Positions 1 through 7,486 of a DNA stretch of 64,000 nucleotides are shown here, piece by piece. The position numbers and the translations under genes were made by a program. The notes under the pieces are model-generated. The model ran no database searches. It saw only the letters and a program-made list of their open reading frames with translations, and had not been told where the DNA came from. Each line of letters begins with the position of its first letter. The first letter of the stretch is position 1. The stretch is from Actinotignum schaalii_C (GTDB taxonomy: Bacteria > Actinomycetota > Actinomycetes > Actinomycetales > Actinomycetaceae): positions 5,517 to 69,516 of the forward strand of contig NZ_JAWUEL010000009.1 in NCBI RefSeq assembly GCF_034119425.1. The letters are read 5' to 3'.

Positions 1-206
1 CAGATCCGCTGATTTTCGCGGTGCGGGTGGGCGGACCCATGGAACGCCTCAACGTCACGCCCTATCCCGGTTCGGTGCGGCTGACTGCCGGGCGCGGGGA
101 GCAATCGATCGTGGTCCTTACCGACCAGCAGGTTGTTGCTACTCGCGATGGCGGGGCGTGGCGGCCGGTCGCGACCGGCGTTACGGATATCGTGCTGCCG
201 GGGTAG
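1..206 (+). CDS. lpqB: C-terminal end of LpqB-like lipoprotein (partial)
   Basis: The frame is open from the window edge (first whole codon at base 3) to TAG at 204-206, giving the last 67 residues, ending GVTDIVLPG. The fragment looks like the last strands of a beta-rich extracytoplasmic domain. The identity rests mainly on position: the following genes are comF and hpf, and actinobacterial genomes commonly have mtrA-mtrB-lpqB-comF-hpf. In that family LpqB is a lipoprotein that works with the MtrAB two-component system. The lipobox is outside the window, so the call stays tentative. Confidence 0.6.
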   Translation, partial: DPLIFAVRVGGPMERLNVTPYPGSVRLTAGRGEQSIVVLTDQQVVATRDGGAWRPVATGVTDIVLPG

Positions 207-224
207 CCGGGGTAGCCGGGGTAG
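199..224. repeat. Three 9-bp tandem units at the lpqB stop
   Basis: The unit CCGGGGTAG occurs three times in succession, and the first copy supplies the stop codon of the upstream gene. A degenerate copy of the dispersed GCTGCGCCGTCGT motif follows directly. Confidence 0.7.
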
Positions 225-236
225 CTGCGCCGTTCG
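223..236 (+). repeat. Dispersed motif M (degenerate copy)
   Basis: AGCTGCGCCGTTCG lies just after the lpqB stop. It matches the first 11 bases of the window-wide motif GCTGCGCCGTCGTCGTAC. Confidence 0.45.
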
Positions 237-241
237 GGGAG

Positions 242-278
242 CTGTCCACAAGTTTCCCAAACGCCGTGCTTATCCACA
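242..278 (+). promoter_or_regulatory. Two DnaA-box-like sites upstream of comF
   Basis: TTATCCACA at 270-278 is a perfect consensus DnaA box. CTGTCCACA at 241-249 differs from the common actinobacterial variant TTGTCCACA by one base. Same orientation, 29 bp apart, in the short gap between lpqB and comF. No origin-type cluster is present, so they may be chance or may couple this locus to DnaA. Confidence 0.4.
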
Positions 279-329
279 GGCTGCTTGCGAGTGGATGCGT
301 TCCCGGGAAAGGTGCGGCACGCTGAAACC

Positions 330-1295
330 ATGTTTGTTGGTACGACGCCGCAGCTGCGCCCGCGCGTCCTCTCCGCACATCACGGAGGCGCTTCTCTAGG
401 CGCAGCTCACACCGGTGGCGGCTTGTTTGCCCGCGGTGGCGGAGCCGGTGCCGGTGCGTTGCGCTCCTGGGCCGGTGCCCTGGGTGACCTCATCTTTCCG
501 CGCTGGTGTGCCGGATGCGGGGCCTGGGATGCCACCCTGTGCCCGGCCTGCACCCGGGAGGTAGCCGGCAGGTGGCGCGGTGGGGAAGGCCGCGCCCCGG
601 CCCTCATGCAGATCCTCCCCGATGGTCGTGAAGAAGCCCTCTTCCCGGTTTTCGCCCTGGGGGAATACGTCGGAGTGCGCCGGCAAGCACTCCTCACCTG
701 GAAACATGGGAACGACGCCGCACTCACCGCCCGCTTCGCCACTCTTTTTGCGCAGCGCTGCCGGCAGCTCGCCCCGCTCTGGGAAGGCACGGCGCTCAGT
801 GTTATTCCCGCGCCCTCGGGAGCGGCGCGCCACCGGGCCGGGCGTTTCATCGCCGGGCACCTGGCGCAGGCCGCGGCGCGGGGGCTAGGTGCCGGGGGTG
901 TAGATGCCCACTCCGCGCCCGTCCTTCTCAGCGGAGAAAATCGGGGCGGTGGGCTGCTCGGCACGCTACCGGCGCAGCTCCTGGCGCGAGTGATATACGC
1001 GGCGGAAGAAAAACGTGCCCGGGCTGGAAAACGCCACCTTGCCGGGCAGCGTGAACGTGCCGCTAAAGGCCGTGGAATCCGGATACGTCCTGGTATCACC
1101 ATTCCCAGGCGGGTTCTCCTCATCGATGATGTCCTGACCACCGGTTCTACGCTGGCTGGTTGTGCCCGCGCCATCGGGCAGGCGGGTGGGAAGGTGGTCG
1201 CGGCCTTGGTCCTAGCCCTGGCTCCGGATCCGCGTCCAGCGAACTCGCACACAGCGTTATCGCTGCTCCAACCCTTTCCGAATGTTGTGAACTGA
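330..1295 (+). CDS. comF: ComF family phosphoribosyltransferase-like protein
   Basis: 321 residues from ATG 330; upstream in-frame TTG 285 and GTG 291 are alternatives because no clear ribosome site marks 330. A treble-clef zinc finger is visible early on (CAGCGAWDATLCPAC, four cysteines in two CxxC pairs). The C-terminal half carries the phosphoribosyltransferase PRPP loop, VLLIDDVLTTGSTL. In naturally transformable bacteria ComF is a cytosolic factor for handling incoming single-stranded DNA; in actinobacteria it is conserved between lpqB and hpf, often without demonstrated competence. The roughly 50-residue stretch before the zinc finger is Gly/Ala-rich and poorly conserved in look. Confidence 0.85.
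   Translation: MFVGTTPQLRPRVLSAHHGGASLGAAHTGGGLFARGGGAGAGALRSWAGALGDLIFPRWCAGCGAWDATLCPACTREVAGRWRGGEGRAPALMQILPDGREEALFPVFALGEYVGVRRQALLTWKHGNDAALTARFATLFAQRCRQLAPLWEGTALSVIPAPSGAARHRAGRFIAGHLAQAAARGLGAGGVDAHSAPVLLSGENRGGGLLGTLPAQLLARVIYAAEEKRARAGKRHLAGQRERAAKGRGIRIRPGITIPRRVLLIDDVLTTGSTLAGCARAIGQAGGKVVAALVLALAPDPRPANSHTALSLLQPFPNVVN
339..357 (-). repeat. Dispersed motif M
   Basis: GGTACGACGCCGCAGCTGC, the reverse complement of the window-wide motif. It lies in the poorly conserved 5' end of comF, which may argue for a later translation start. Confidence 0.55.
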
Positions 1296-1481
1296 ACTAC
1301 ACTTAATGCCAAGAAATAACGGTGCCGGTAGTGCTAGCTGGTAAAACGAGCAATGGTGAACGTTGTACCAGCCGCGTGCCGGGTGACCCAGGATAGGGGG
1401 TGGTGCCTCTCTTATCCGCGTGAGAAGCGGGCTTTTTTTCAGCGGGCCGCGCGCCCGCCACTACATCCCAAGGAGGACACC

Positions 1482-2135
1482 GTGGAGATTATCGTCAAGG
1501 GTAGGAACACTGAAGTTTCGGACCGTTTCCGCAATCACATCGAAGAAAAAATTGCGAAGGTGGAACAGTTCGCTCCGCGCGCTCAGCGCGTTGAGGTAGA
1601 GGTGTCGAAGGAAAAGAACCCCGCCCAAGCGGATAACTCGAAAGTTATCGAAATCACGGTTATTGATAAGGGCCCGGTTATTCGGGCTGAGGCCTCAGCT
1701 GCTGATCAGTACAGCGCCCTCGATCTAGCATCCGGAAAGCTTTTTGAGCGGCTGCGCCGCTCGCGTGATCGCCGCAAGTCCCATCGGCGCGTGGTTGAGA
1801 AGGTAGGAGAACCGCTCACGCTCACCGCGGAGGACCTTGCGGCAGAAGCCCAGGCGGAGTCAATGCCCGAAGTAGAAGTGGAAGCAGCGCATCCCACCCG
1901 CCCCGAAACTACCGGGGAAGCGGTAGAAACCCAGCTGGGGGATTCCCCGGTTGTGGTGCGCGATAAGCTCTACGAAGCCAATCCCATGTCCGTGGACCAA
2001 GCTCTCTACGAAATGGAAATGGTGGGCCACCCCTTCTACCTCTTCATCGACGAAGAAACGAAGCAACCGTGCGCGGTCTACCTGCGCCACGGCTGGACCT
2101 ACGGGATTATTCGTCTCGACACCACGGTGCAGTAA
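1482..2135 (+). CDS. hpf: Ribosome hibernation-promoting factor, long form
   Basis: 217 residues from GTG 1482, chosen because AAGGAGG lies 6-8 bases upstream and the product then starts MEIIVKGRNTEVSDRFRNHI like the family. The N-terminal S30AE/YfiA domain (about 1-105) binds the 30S decoding region. A charged variable linker follows, then the C-terminal dimerisation domain (about 155-217, with MVGHPFYLFI and AVYLRHGWTYGIIRLD), which makes this the long type that forms 100S ribosome dimers in stationary phase. In many actinobacteria secA follows this gene. Here a hairpin and a repeat block follow instead. Confidence 0.95.
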   Translation: MEIIVKGRNTEVSDRFRNHIEEKIAKVEQFAPRAQRVEVEVSKEKNPAQADNSKVIEITVIDKGPVIRAEASAADQYSALDLASGKLFERLRRSRDRRKSHRRVVEKVGEPLTLTAEDLAAEAQAESMPEVEVEAAHPTRPETTGEAVETQLGDSPVVVRDKLYEANPMSVDQALYEMEMVGHPFYLFIDEETKQPCAVYLRHGWTYGIIRLDTTVQ

Positions 2136-2232
2136 ATCCTGCACCCCGGTGTGGCCCGTGCCGCGCTTCCCGCACTGAGTAGTGGCATAGTAGCGGACTA
2201 TCAAACGGGCCAAAGCCACGAATACACACCAA

Positions 2233-2267
2233 GGCGAGGGACCGAGCACCATGCCCGGTCCCTCGCC
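2233..2267 (+). terminator. Hairpin downstream of hpf
   Basis: GGCGAGGGACCG (2233-2244) and CGGTCCCTCGCC (2256-2267) form a perfect 12-bp stem with an 11-nt loop about 100 bp after the hpf stop. No U-tract follows, so termination is inferred. A further partial copy of the 3' arm (CTCCCTCGCC) follows. Confidence 0.6.
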
Positions 2268-2332
2268 CTATGCCCGCTCCCTCGCCTTATTTCCCGGATC
2301 GTAACTGACCATGCGCAGCTGCCTCCGAAAAC

Positions 2333-2425
2333 AAAGTGTGCGTGCGAGTACCGTTCTGGGTCGAATTCGTGTCTCTAATGTGCACTTGACGGAGGCCACG
2401 GTTCGAAACGTGCACTTCGGGGCAG
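2333..2425 (+). repeat. Hairpin-repeat element, type D (copy 1)
   Basis: An arm AAGTGTGCGT near 2335 faces two inverted arms, ATGTGCACTT near 2379 and ACGTGCACTT at 2408-2417, set 30 bp apart. The inner block GTGTCTCT and the block GGTTCGAAA are shared with the copy at 21386-21477, whose arms differ in sequence (GTGCGCGT) but still pair. No coding potential is seen. Confidence 0.65.
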
Positions 2426-2439
2426 AGAGGCCATGCCTG

Positions 2440-2530
2440 CTAACAAAATGTGCCTGGGTGACAGTTTTTCTGCGGTTTAATGTCCGTGGCGTACATTATG
2501 TGCCCCTAACAGTCGGAAATGCACGTTTTG
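2440..2530 (+). repeat. Hairpin-repeat element, degenerate copy
   Basis: The segment TGTCCGTGGCGTACATTATG resembles the TGTCGTGGAGTACCACTTTG core of the type A copies. It is flanked by AAAATGTGCC and AAATGCACGTTTTG. It probably represents a decayed third unit between the two better copies at this locus. Confidence 0.35.
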
Positions 2531-2580
2531 CAGTCTTGACGCTTGAGGATTACTCACGGCACGTGCCCCGGGCCGGATCA

Positions 2581-2672
2581 CAAAGTGGTACTGGAGCTAC
2601 AGTTACCGCCCGGTTTCCTGTCGTGCAGTACCACTCTGTAAGGCCAGATGTTCTCCGGTACTGCCCTGCCCG
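2581..2672 (+). repeat. Hairpin-repeat element, type A (copy 1)
   Basis: AAGTGGTACTGGAG (from 2583) can pair through GTGGTACTG with CAGTACCAC (from 2626). A third related arm, TCTCCGGTACTG, lies 30 bp further on. About 60 of 90 positions match the copy at 21251-21342, including CTGTCGTG and GATGTTCTCC. Confidence 0.65.
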
Positions 2673-2689
2673 TCGTGCGCACGGCTCGC

Positions 2690-2705
2690 TAAGATAGGGG
2701 AGGTG
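2690..2705 (+). promoter_or_regulatory. Possible leaderless promoter at fprA
   Basis: TAAGAT (2690-2695) lies seven bases before GTG 2703, the spacing expected if transcription starts at that GTG. If used, FprA would have eight extra residues compared with the ribosome-site-supported GTG at 2727. Confidence 0.4.
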
Positions 2706-2726
2706 AACGCAGAAGGAGAGTTAGCC

Positions 2727-4241
2727 GTGACACATGCATCCCCCGCCCCGGAGCACGCCACCTCGCAGTCCGCATCGGAGCAGGAATCGCCGGCGCCAAC
2801 CACGCCACCCACGCCCGAGCAGGCCACACAGCCAACCACACCCGAGCAAGCCACCCAGGAACGCCCCTATCGGGTAGCGGTCATCGGCGCGGGACCGGCC
2901 GGGATTTACGCCTCGGATATCCTCAGCAAATCCGATATCCCGGTCAGCATTGACCTTTTCGATAAGCTGCCCACCCCCTACGGCTTGGTCCGCTACGGGG
3001 TTGCGCCTGACCACCCGCGCATCGGCTCGATTATCAAAGCCCTCCATGCCATTCTCAAACGGGGCGATATTCGCTTCCTCGGGAATGTGAAAATCGGGGA
3101 AGACGTCCACATGTCCGAAATTCACGAATTTTACGATGCGGTCGTCGTCGCCACCGGCGCCGACCAATCCGTACCGCTGGACGTCCCGGGCGCTGATCTT
3201 CCGGAAGTCTACGGGGCCGCGGATTTCGTTTCCTGGTACGACGGCCATCCCGATGTACCGCGCACCTGGCCCCTCAATGCCCGCAATGTCGCGGTGATCG
3301 GAGTGGGGAATGTGGCCCTCGATATTTCCCGCATCCTCGTGCGCTCCGCGGATGACCTGCGTGCCCACACCGATATTCCCGAGAATGTGGAGCTCGGGCT
3401 GCGCGCCAATCCCGTCGAACACGTGCATATCTTTGGGCGGCGCGGCCCGGCCCAGGTGAAGTTCACCCCGCTTGAGCTGCGCGAGCTGAGTGAAGTCGCC
3501 GGGGTGGATATCCAGGTGTATCCCGAAGATTTCCAATACGATGCCGGCTCCCAAGAGGCTCTTGATTCTTCGAAGATGACCCGTCAGGTGGTGGATCTCC
3601 TCACTGACTGGGTCTTCAACGATCCGGATGAGATGACCGCCCCGCGCCGAATCCACATCCATCTCATGCAGGCCCCGGTAGAAATCCTTGGCACGGACCA
3701 CGTGACCGGGATCCGTATGGAACGCACCCAGCTTCAGGGGGACGGTACCGTGACCGGCACCGGCGAAACCGTGGATTACCCGGTGGAAGCGGTCTACAGC
3801 GCTATCGGTTACGCTTCCGAGCCATTGGACGGCCTGCCTTGGGATCCTATCCATCGGGTTATCCCGAATGTGGAAGGTCGCATCGTCACCGACACGGGGG
3901 AGACTATCCCCGGCTACTACGTGACCGGGTGGATTAAGCGTGGCCCCGTCGGCCTGATCGGCTCCACGAAATCCGATGCGCGCCAAACCATTCGCCACCT
4001 CGTTGCCGACGCCCAAGCCGGCATCGCGCGTGCTACCGGGGACGGCTCGGGCGGGCGCGGTCTCCTCGACCTCCTGACCGAACGTGGTGTGAAATGGACC
4101 ACCTGGGAAGGGTGGGAGCTCCTGGAAGCTTTCGAGGAAAACCTCGGGGCCCAGCAGGGGCGTGCCCGGGTCAAGGTGGTCAATCGTGACACGATGACCG
4201 CGATTTCGCGTGGGGAGTCGCACGACGGCGCGCTCCTCTAA
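2727..4241 (+). CDS. fprA: Ferredoxin/adrenodoxin-type NADP+ reductase
   Basis: 504 residues from GTG 2727, chosen because AAGGAGAG sits 6-7 bases upstream; leaderless GTG 2703 is the alternative. After a roughly 45-residue Pro/Thr/Glu-rich N-terminus (tandem PEQATQ-like units) comes the FAD-binding GAGPAGIYA motif, then the YGLVRYGVAPDHP signature of the adrenodoxin reductase group. The NADPH-binding region VIGVGNVALDISR follows, then GYYVTGWIKRGPVGLIGSTK near the C-terminus. The enzyme moves electrons between NADPH and ferredoxin or flavodoxin. It is about 50 residues longer than mycobacterial FprA because of the N-terminal extension, whose role I cannot assign. Confidence 0.9.
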   Translation: MTHASPAPEHATSQSASEQESPAPTTPPTPEQATQPTTPEQATQERPYRVAVIGAGPAGIYASDILSKSDIPVSIDLFDKLPTPYGLVRYGVAPDHPRIGSIIKALHAILKRGDIRFLGNVKIGEDVHMSEIHEFYDAVVVATGADQSVPLDVPGADLPEVYGAADFVSWYDGHPDVPRTWPLNARNVAVIGVGNVALDISRILVRSADDLRAHTDIPENVELGLRANPVEHVHIFGRRGPAQVKFTPLELRELSEVAGVDIQVYPEDFQYDAGSQEALDSSKMTRQVVDLLTDWVFNDPDEMTAPRRIHIHLMQAPVEILGTDHVTGIRMERTQLQGDGTVTGTGETVDYPVEAVYSAIGYASEPLDGLPWDPIHRVIPNVEGRIVTDTGETIPGYYVTGWIKRGPVGLIGSTKSDARQTIRHLVADAQAGIARATGDGSGGRGLLDLLTERGVKWTTWEGWELLEAFEENLGAQQGRARVKVVNRDTMTAISRGESHDGALL

Positions 4242-4286
4242 CCATCCGCTTATCCCTCACCATCCGTGACAGAAAGAAGAACGCTC

Positions 4287-5336
4287 ATGCACGGCGAATA
4301 CAAGGAACTCGGCCAGAAAATGGCGATTGTTGACCTCGATGTGGTCGATAACAAACTCGCGAATGTTCGCCTCTCCGGCGATTTCTTCATCGAACCGGAT
4401 AGCGCGTTGTGGCGCATCACCGAAGCGATTGAAGGGCTGGAGGCCGATGCCTCCGCGGAGGATATTGCCCAGGCGGTCGAGGCGGCGGTGCTCCCCACCG
4501 ATAATCTCTTCGGGCTGAGCCCGCGCGGGGTTGCGGTGGCGGTACGCCGCGCCGTAGGCCACGCCCTGGCCTGGGAAGATATCGATTTCGAGATTCTCCA
4601 CACCCCGGTTATCCACCCCGTTCTCAATATGACCATGGATGAAACCCTCCCCGAAGCGGTGGCCCGCGGGGAACACAAGCCCTTCTTGCGCATCTGGGAA
4701 TGGGACCGCCCCCTCGTGGTTATGGGTTCCTACCAGTCCTATTCCAATGAGATCAACCAGGACGGGGTGGATCGCCACGGCATCACGGTCGGGCGGCGCA
4801 TTACCGGCGGGGGCACCATGTTCATGGAGCCGGGTAATTGCATCACGTATTCGCTGGTCGTGCCCACCGCGCTCGTGGATGGGATGTCCTTCCTGGAGTC
4901 CTATCCTTTCCTCGATGCCTGGGTCATCGAGGCCCTCGCGCGGGTGGGGGTGAAAGCCCACTACGTGCCTCTCAACGACATCGCTTCCGACCGTGGCAAA
5001 ATCGGCGGAGCGGCCCAGAAACACTTCGCTACCGGCTATATGGTGCACCATGTCACCCTCGCGTATGACATCGACGCGGACAAGATGATGGACGTGCTCA
5101 ATATGGGCAGTGCGGGCAAGAAGAATCGCGGGCACCGCTCCGCGAACAAACGCGTGGATCCCATGAAGAGCCAGACCGGGATGGCGCGCGACGCCATTAT
5201 CGAGGTATTCAAGGACGTTTTCACCCAGAAGTACGGAGCGAGCCAGGGTGAGATCACCGCGGAAGACCTGCGCGTGGCCCAGGAACGTTACGAGGCGAAA
5301 TTCTCAACGCCCGAATGGATTCACCGCCTGCCCTAA
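4287..5336 (+). CDS. lplA: Lipoate-protein ligase family protein, accessory domain first
   Basis: 349 residues from ATG 4287, preceded by AGAAAGAAG; GTG 4266 is an alternative. Residues 1-100 (HGEYKELGQKMAIVDLDV through VAVAVRRAVG) resemble the accessory domain that follows the catalytic domain in E. coli LplA. The catalytic BPL/LplA/LipB fold comes after it, with the RRITGGGTMFMEPGN lipoate-binding stretch and the IGGAAQK lysine motif. The order is therefore permuted relative to E. coli LplA, as in other actinobacterial homologues. The likely reaction is attachment of lipoyl or octanoyl groups to E2 or GcvH proteins. The gene lies 45 bp after fprA on the same strand, so co-transcription is plausible. 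Confidence 0.82.
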   Translation: MHGEYKELGQKMAIVDLDVVDNKLANVRLSGDFFIEPDSALWRITEAIEGLEADASAEDIAQAVEAAVLPTDNLFGLSPRGVAVAVRRAVGHALAWEDIDFEILHTPVIHPVLNMTMDETLPEAVARGEHKPFLRIWEWDRPLVVMGSYQSYSNEINQDGVDRHGITVGRRITGGGTMFMEPGNCITYSLVVPTALVDGMSFLESYPFLDAWVIEALARVGVKAHYVPLNDIASDRGKIGGAAQKHFATGYMVHHVTLAYDIDADKMMDVLNMGSAGKKNRGHRSANKRVDPMKSQTGMARDAIIEVFKDVFTQKYGASQGEITAEDLRVAQERYEAKFSTPEWIHRLP

Positions 5337-5399
5337 AGCCCGGTTGCGGCGCGTGTGCCTGCACGCGAGTGCGAGTGCGTGGTGCGCTAGTGCACGTCC

Positions 5400-5419
5400 G
5401 GTACGACGGCGCAGCTAGC
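5400..5419 (-). repeat. Dispersed motif M
   Basis: GGTACGACGGCGCAGCTAGC, reverse complement of the window-wide motif, in the 250-bp gap between lplA and the tRNA cluster. Confidence 0.65.
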
Positions 5420-5479
5420 GGTCCACGAGCCTGCCGGGCAGTCGAAGGAGTGGTGGTGGCCACGTTCCCGTCTCAAAAG

Positions 5480-5509
5480 TTGACAGTAACTTTCCTCCCT
5501 GGGTAATCT
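5480..5509 (+). promoter_or_regulatory. Promoter of the tRNA cluster
   Basis: TTGACA (5480-5485), an 18-bp spacer and TAATCT (5504-5509) form a good sigma-A-type promoter about 80 bp before tRNA-Tyr. The rest of the 5337-5586 gap holds only a GTGCG-rich stretch and a motif M copy. Confidence 0.6.
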
Positions 5510-5586
5510 CATCTGGTGCCTTACGGAAGGGCGGTGACTCAGCCTTTCTTCCGCGGGGTGAAAAATACTTCTTCGGAAGTCATATT

Positions 5587-5668
5587 GGCGGGTTTCCCGA
5601 GCGGCCAAAGGGACCTGACTGTAAATCAGATGCGTTACGCTTCGTAGGTTCGAATCCTACACCCGCCA
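5587..5668 (+). tRNA. tRNA-Tyr (GTA)
   Basis: 82 nt with acceptor stem GGCGGGT/ACCCGCC, anticodon GTA in the loop between CTGACT and AATCAG, a long variable arm (class II, as expected for bacterial tRNA-Tyr) and T-loop GGTTCGAATCC. The 3' CCA is not encoded. Confidence 0.97.
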
Positions 5669-5765
5669 CGAAATGTCGAAATGGTTGATCCGTTTCACAT
5701 TTCTCTTACGCTTGGTTTTTCAGCGTGAATCGAGTAAGCTTGGTACTCGTTGCGAAATCGGCATC

Positions 5766-5838
5766 GCCCCGATAGCTCAGTCGGCAGAGCGTCTCCATGG
5801 TAAGGAGAAGGTCAAGAGTTCGATTCTCTTTCGGGGCT
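5766..5838 (+). tRNA. tRNA-Thr (GGT)
   Basis: 73 nt with acceptor GCCCCGA/TCGGGGC, anticodon stem TCTCC/GGAGA around loop ATGGTAA (anticodon GGT), and T-arm AGAGTTCGATTCTCT. CCA is not encoded. Confidence 0.97.
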
Positions 5839-5865
5839 CCGTTGCCGCCTCATGCGGTGACATGA

Positions 5866-5939
5866 GGCGGGGTAGCTCAGATGGTCAGAGCGCACGACTC
5901 ATAATCGTGAGGTCGCGGGTTCAATCCCCGCCCCCGCTA
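5866..5939 (+). tRNA. tRNA-Met (CAT), elongator-like
   Basis: 74 nt; acceptor GGCGGGG pairs with CCCCGCT, leaving a terminal G-U. Anticodon CAT lies between CGACT and AATCG, and the T-arm is GCGGGTTCAATCCCCGC. The absence of the three G-C pairs typical of the initiator anticodon stem supports an elongator tRNA; an Ile2-type (modified CAT) tRNA cannot be excluded from sequence. Confidence 0.9.
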
Positions 5940-5978
5940 CTGACTACCAGTAGGGCACAACCTTGAGGAGAAAAAGGA

Positions 5979-6149
5979 ATGGCTAGCAAGTCTGCTGACG
6001 TGCGTCCCAAGATCACCCTCGCCTGCGAGGTGTGCAAGGAACGCAATTACATCACGAAGAAGAACCGCCGCAACGATCCGGATCGTCTGCAGCTGAAGAA
6101 GTACTGCTCGCGGTGCAACGCCTCCACGAACCATCGCGAAACCCGCTAA
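5979..6149 (+). CDS. rpmG: Ribosomal protein bL33 (zinc-binding form)
   Basis: 56 residues from ATG 5979, preceded by GAGGAGAAAAAGG. The product MASKSADVRPKITLACEVCK is a bL33 of the zinc-binding (C+) type: it keeps both cysteine pairs, CEVC and CSRC. It is a small basic 50S protein near the E-site tRNA. It lies 39 bp after tRNA-Met and could be co-transcribed with the tRNAs. Zinc-limited actinobacteria often carry a cysteine-free paralogue elsewhere; none is seen here. Confidence 0.97.
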   Translation: MASKSADVRPKITLACEVCKERNYITKKNRRNDPDRLQLKKYCSRCNASTNHRETR

Positions 6150-6205
6150 AGCGCGGTAGCGTGGTGGTATCTCACCGGGTTTAGCCCGGATGGGGTGCAT
6201 AGCTC

Positions 6206-6239
6206 AAGGGAAGCCTGACTGGCTTCCCTTTTTGCTTTT
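6206..6239 (+). terminator. Rho-independent terminator after rpmG
   Basis: AGGGAAGCC and GGCTTCCCT form a 9-bp stem around TGACT, followed by TTTTGCTTTT. Confidence 0.85.
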
Positions 6240-6254
6240 CTGGCGGCCCCGGTC

Positions 6255-6264
6255 GCGCCGTCGT
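6255..6264 (+). repeat. Dispersed motif M (short copy)
   Basis: GCGCCGTCGT, followed by TCCAT, in the rpmG-murB gap. A second copy lies 23 bp downstream. Confidence 0.55.
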
Positions 6265-6286
6265 TCCATCAACGCGCGCACCGCAT

Positions 6287-6300
6287 GCGCCGTCGTCGCT
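6287..6300 (+). repeat. Dispersed motif M
   Basis: GCGCCGTCGTCGCT ends 7 bp before the murB -10 box and so overlaps the expected -35 region. Confidence 0.55.
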
Positions 6301-6307
6301 AAAGCCG

Positions 6308-6322
6308 TAGGCTAGAACAATG
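6308..6322 (+). promoter_or_regulatory. Leaderless-type promoter of murB
   Basis: TAGGCT (6308-6313) lies six bases before ATG 6320, and there is no ribosome-binding sequence. The same TAGGCT-N6-start layout recurs at 18362 and, on the other strand, at coaA. Confidence 0.5.
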
Positions 6323-7486
6323 AGCTGTACTCTTCCCGAACCTCCCGAACCGCATCACGTGAGCGCGCCGGTCCTCTCCACCCGGGCTCGCAGCGGTGCA
6401 AGCACCCTCGCCGAACTCACCACCATCGGCGTGGGTGGTACTTTCACCGAACTCGTGGAAGCCACCACCGAAACCGAAGTGGTGGATACCGTGCGCCGCG
6501 CGGACGCGGCCGGCACCCCGCTCCTCATGATTGGGGGCGGCTCAAATATCCTCCCCGCCGACAGTCATTTTGACGGGATCGTGCTGCGTGATATGCGCTC
6601 CGGAATCGTGCTGGACTCGCTGGGCAGTTGCGAAGGCGCGAATTTCTCCGTGCTACCGGGAACCCCGTGGGATGACCTTGTAGTCCACGCGATTTCCCAG
6701 GACTGGGGCGGTTTTGAGGCGCTTTCTGGCATTCCTGGGAGTGTGGGGGCGGCACCGGTGCAAAATATTGGGGCCTACGGGCAAGAAGTTGCCGCGACCC
6801 TCGCGCGTCTCAAGGTCTATGACCGGCGTGAAGAACGTATCCGCACCCTGTTTCTCGCGGATATGCGCCTGGGGTATCGCACCTCGATCCTCAAGGAAAC
6901 CATTGGGGAATACGGGCCGAGCCCTCGTTATATCGTCCTTGAGGTGACTTTCCAAACCAAGCTGTCCAATGTGTCCGATCCCATCGGCTACGCGCAGCTG
7001 GCCCGCCACCTCGGGGTGGAGCTCGGGGCGCGGGTGCCCTCAGAAACGGTGCGGGAGGCGGTGCTGGAGCTGCGGGGTAGCAAAGGCATGGTCCTCAATA
7101 ATGCCGACCGCGATACGTATTCGTGCGGTTCTTTCTTCACCAACCCGGTACTCACCACCGCGCAAGCGCAGCGGTTGCCGGAGGACGCCCCGCGTTACGA
7201 GGTACACGACGCCGCGCACGCAACCCTGAGCGGAGGCGCTCCGGTGGTTGATGGGCTGGTCAAAACCTCAGCCGCGTGGTTGATTGAGCATGCCGGGTTC
7301 ACCCGCGGTTACGGGCACGGTCCGGCTCGGCTCTCCTCCAAGCACACCCTGGCGCTCACCAATGGCGGGGGAGCTACCGGGGCTCAGCTACGCGCCCTCG
7401 CCCGGGAAATTCAGGCGGGGGTGAAAGAAGCTTTCGGGGTGGTTCTCCATCCCGAACCGGTCGTGCTCGGCGGCTTGGACGCTTAG
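6320..7486 (+). CDS. murB: UDP-N-acetylenolpyruvoylglucosamine reductase
   Basis: 388 residues. MurB is a cytosolic FAD enzyme that reduces UDP-GlcNAc-enolpyruvate to UDP-MurNAc with NADPH in peptidoglycan synthesis. Visible motifs: TTIGVGGTFTELVEA and LLMIGGGSNIL (FAD domain), GIPGSVGAAPVQNIGAYGQE, SCGSFFTNP (the serine proton donor region), and the C-terminal AAWLIEHAGFTRGYG and LSSKHTLALTN. The start is ATG 6320, which has no Shine-Dalgarno but a -10 box at leaderless distance. The gene converges on the adenosine deaminase gene; their stop codons overlap by three bases around 7484. Confidence 0.96.
   Translation: MSCTLPEPPEPHHVSAPVLSTRARSGASTLAELTTIGVGGTFTELVEATTETEVVDTVRRADAAGTPLLMIGGGSNILPADSHFDGIVLRDMRSGIVLDSLGSCEGANFSVLPGTPWDDLVVHAISQDWGGFEALSGIPGSVGAAPVQNIGAYGQEVAATLARLKVYDRREERIRTLFLADMRLGYRTSILKETIGEYGPSPRYIVLEVTFQTKLSNVSDPIGYAQLARHLGVELGARVPSETVREAVLELRGSKGMVLNNADRDTYSCGSFFTNPVLTTAQAQRLPEDAPRYEVHDAAHATLSGGAPVVDGLVKTSAAWLIEHAGFTRGYGHGPARLSSKHTLALTNGGGATGAQLRALAREIQAGVKEAFGVVLHPEPVVLGGLDA

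Noticed and set aside
2268..2702. Small coding frames in the hairpin block (for example 2311-2697)
   Set aside because: The frame runs through inverted repeats shared with another non-coding locus in a different frame; there is no ribosome site.
2721..4223. 500-codon minus-strand frame opposite fprA
   Set aside because: Antisense shadow of a clearly recognised flavoprotein; no ribosome site and no family features.
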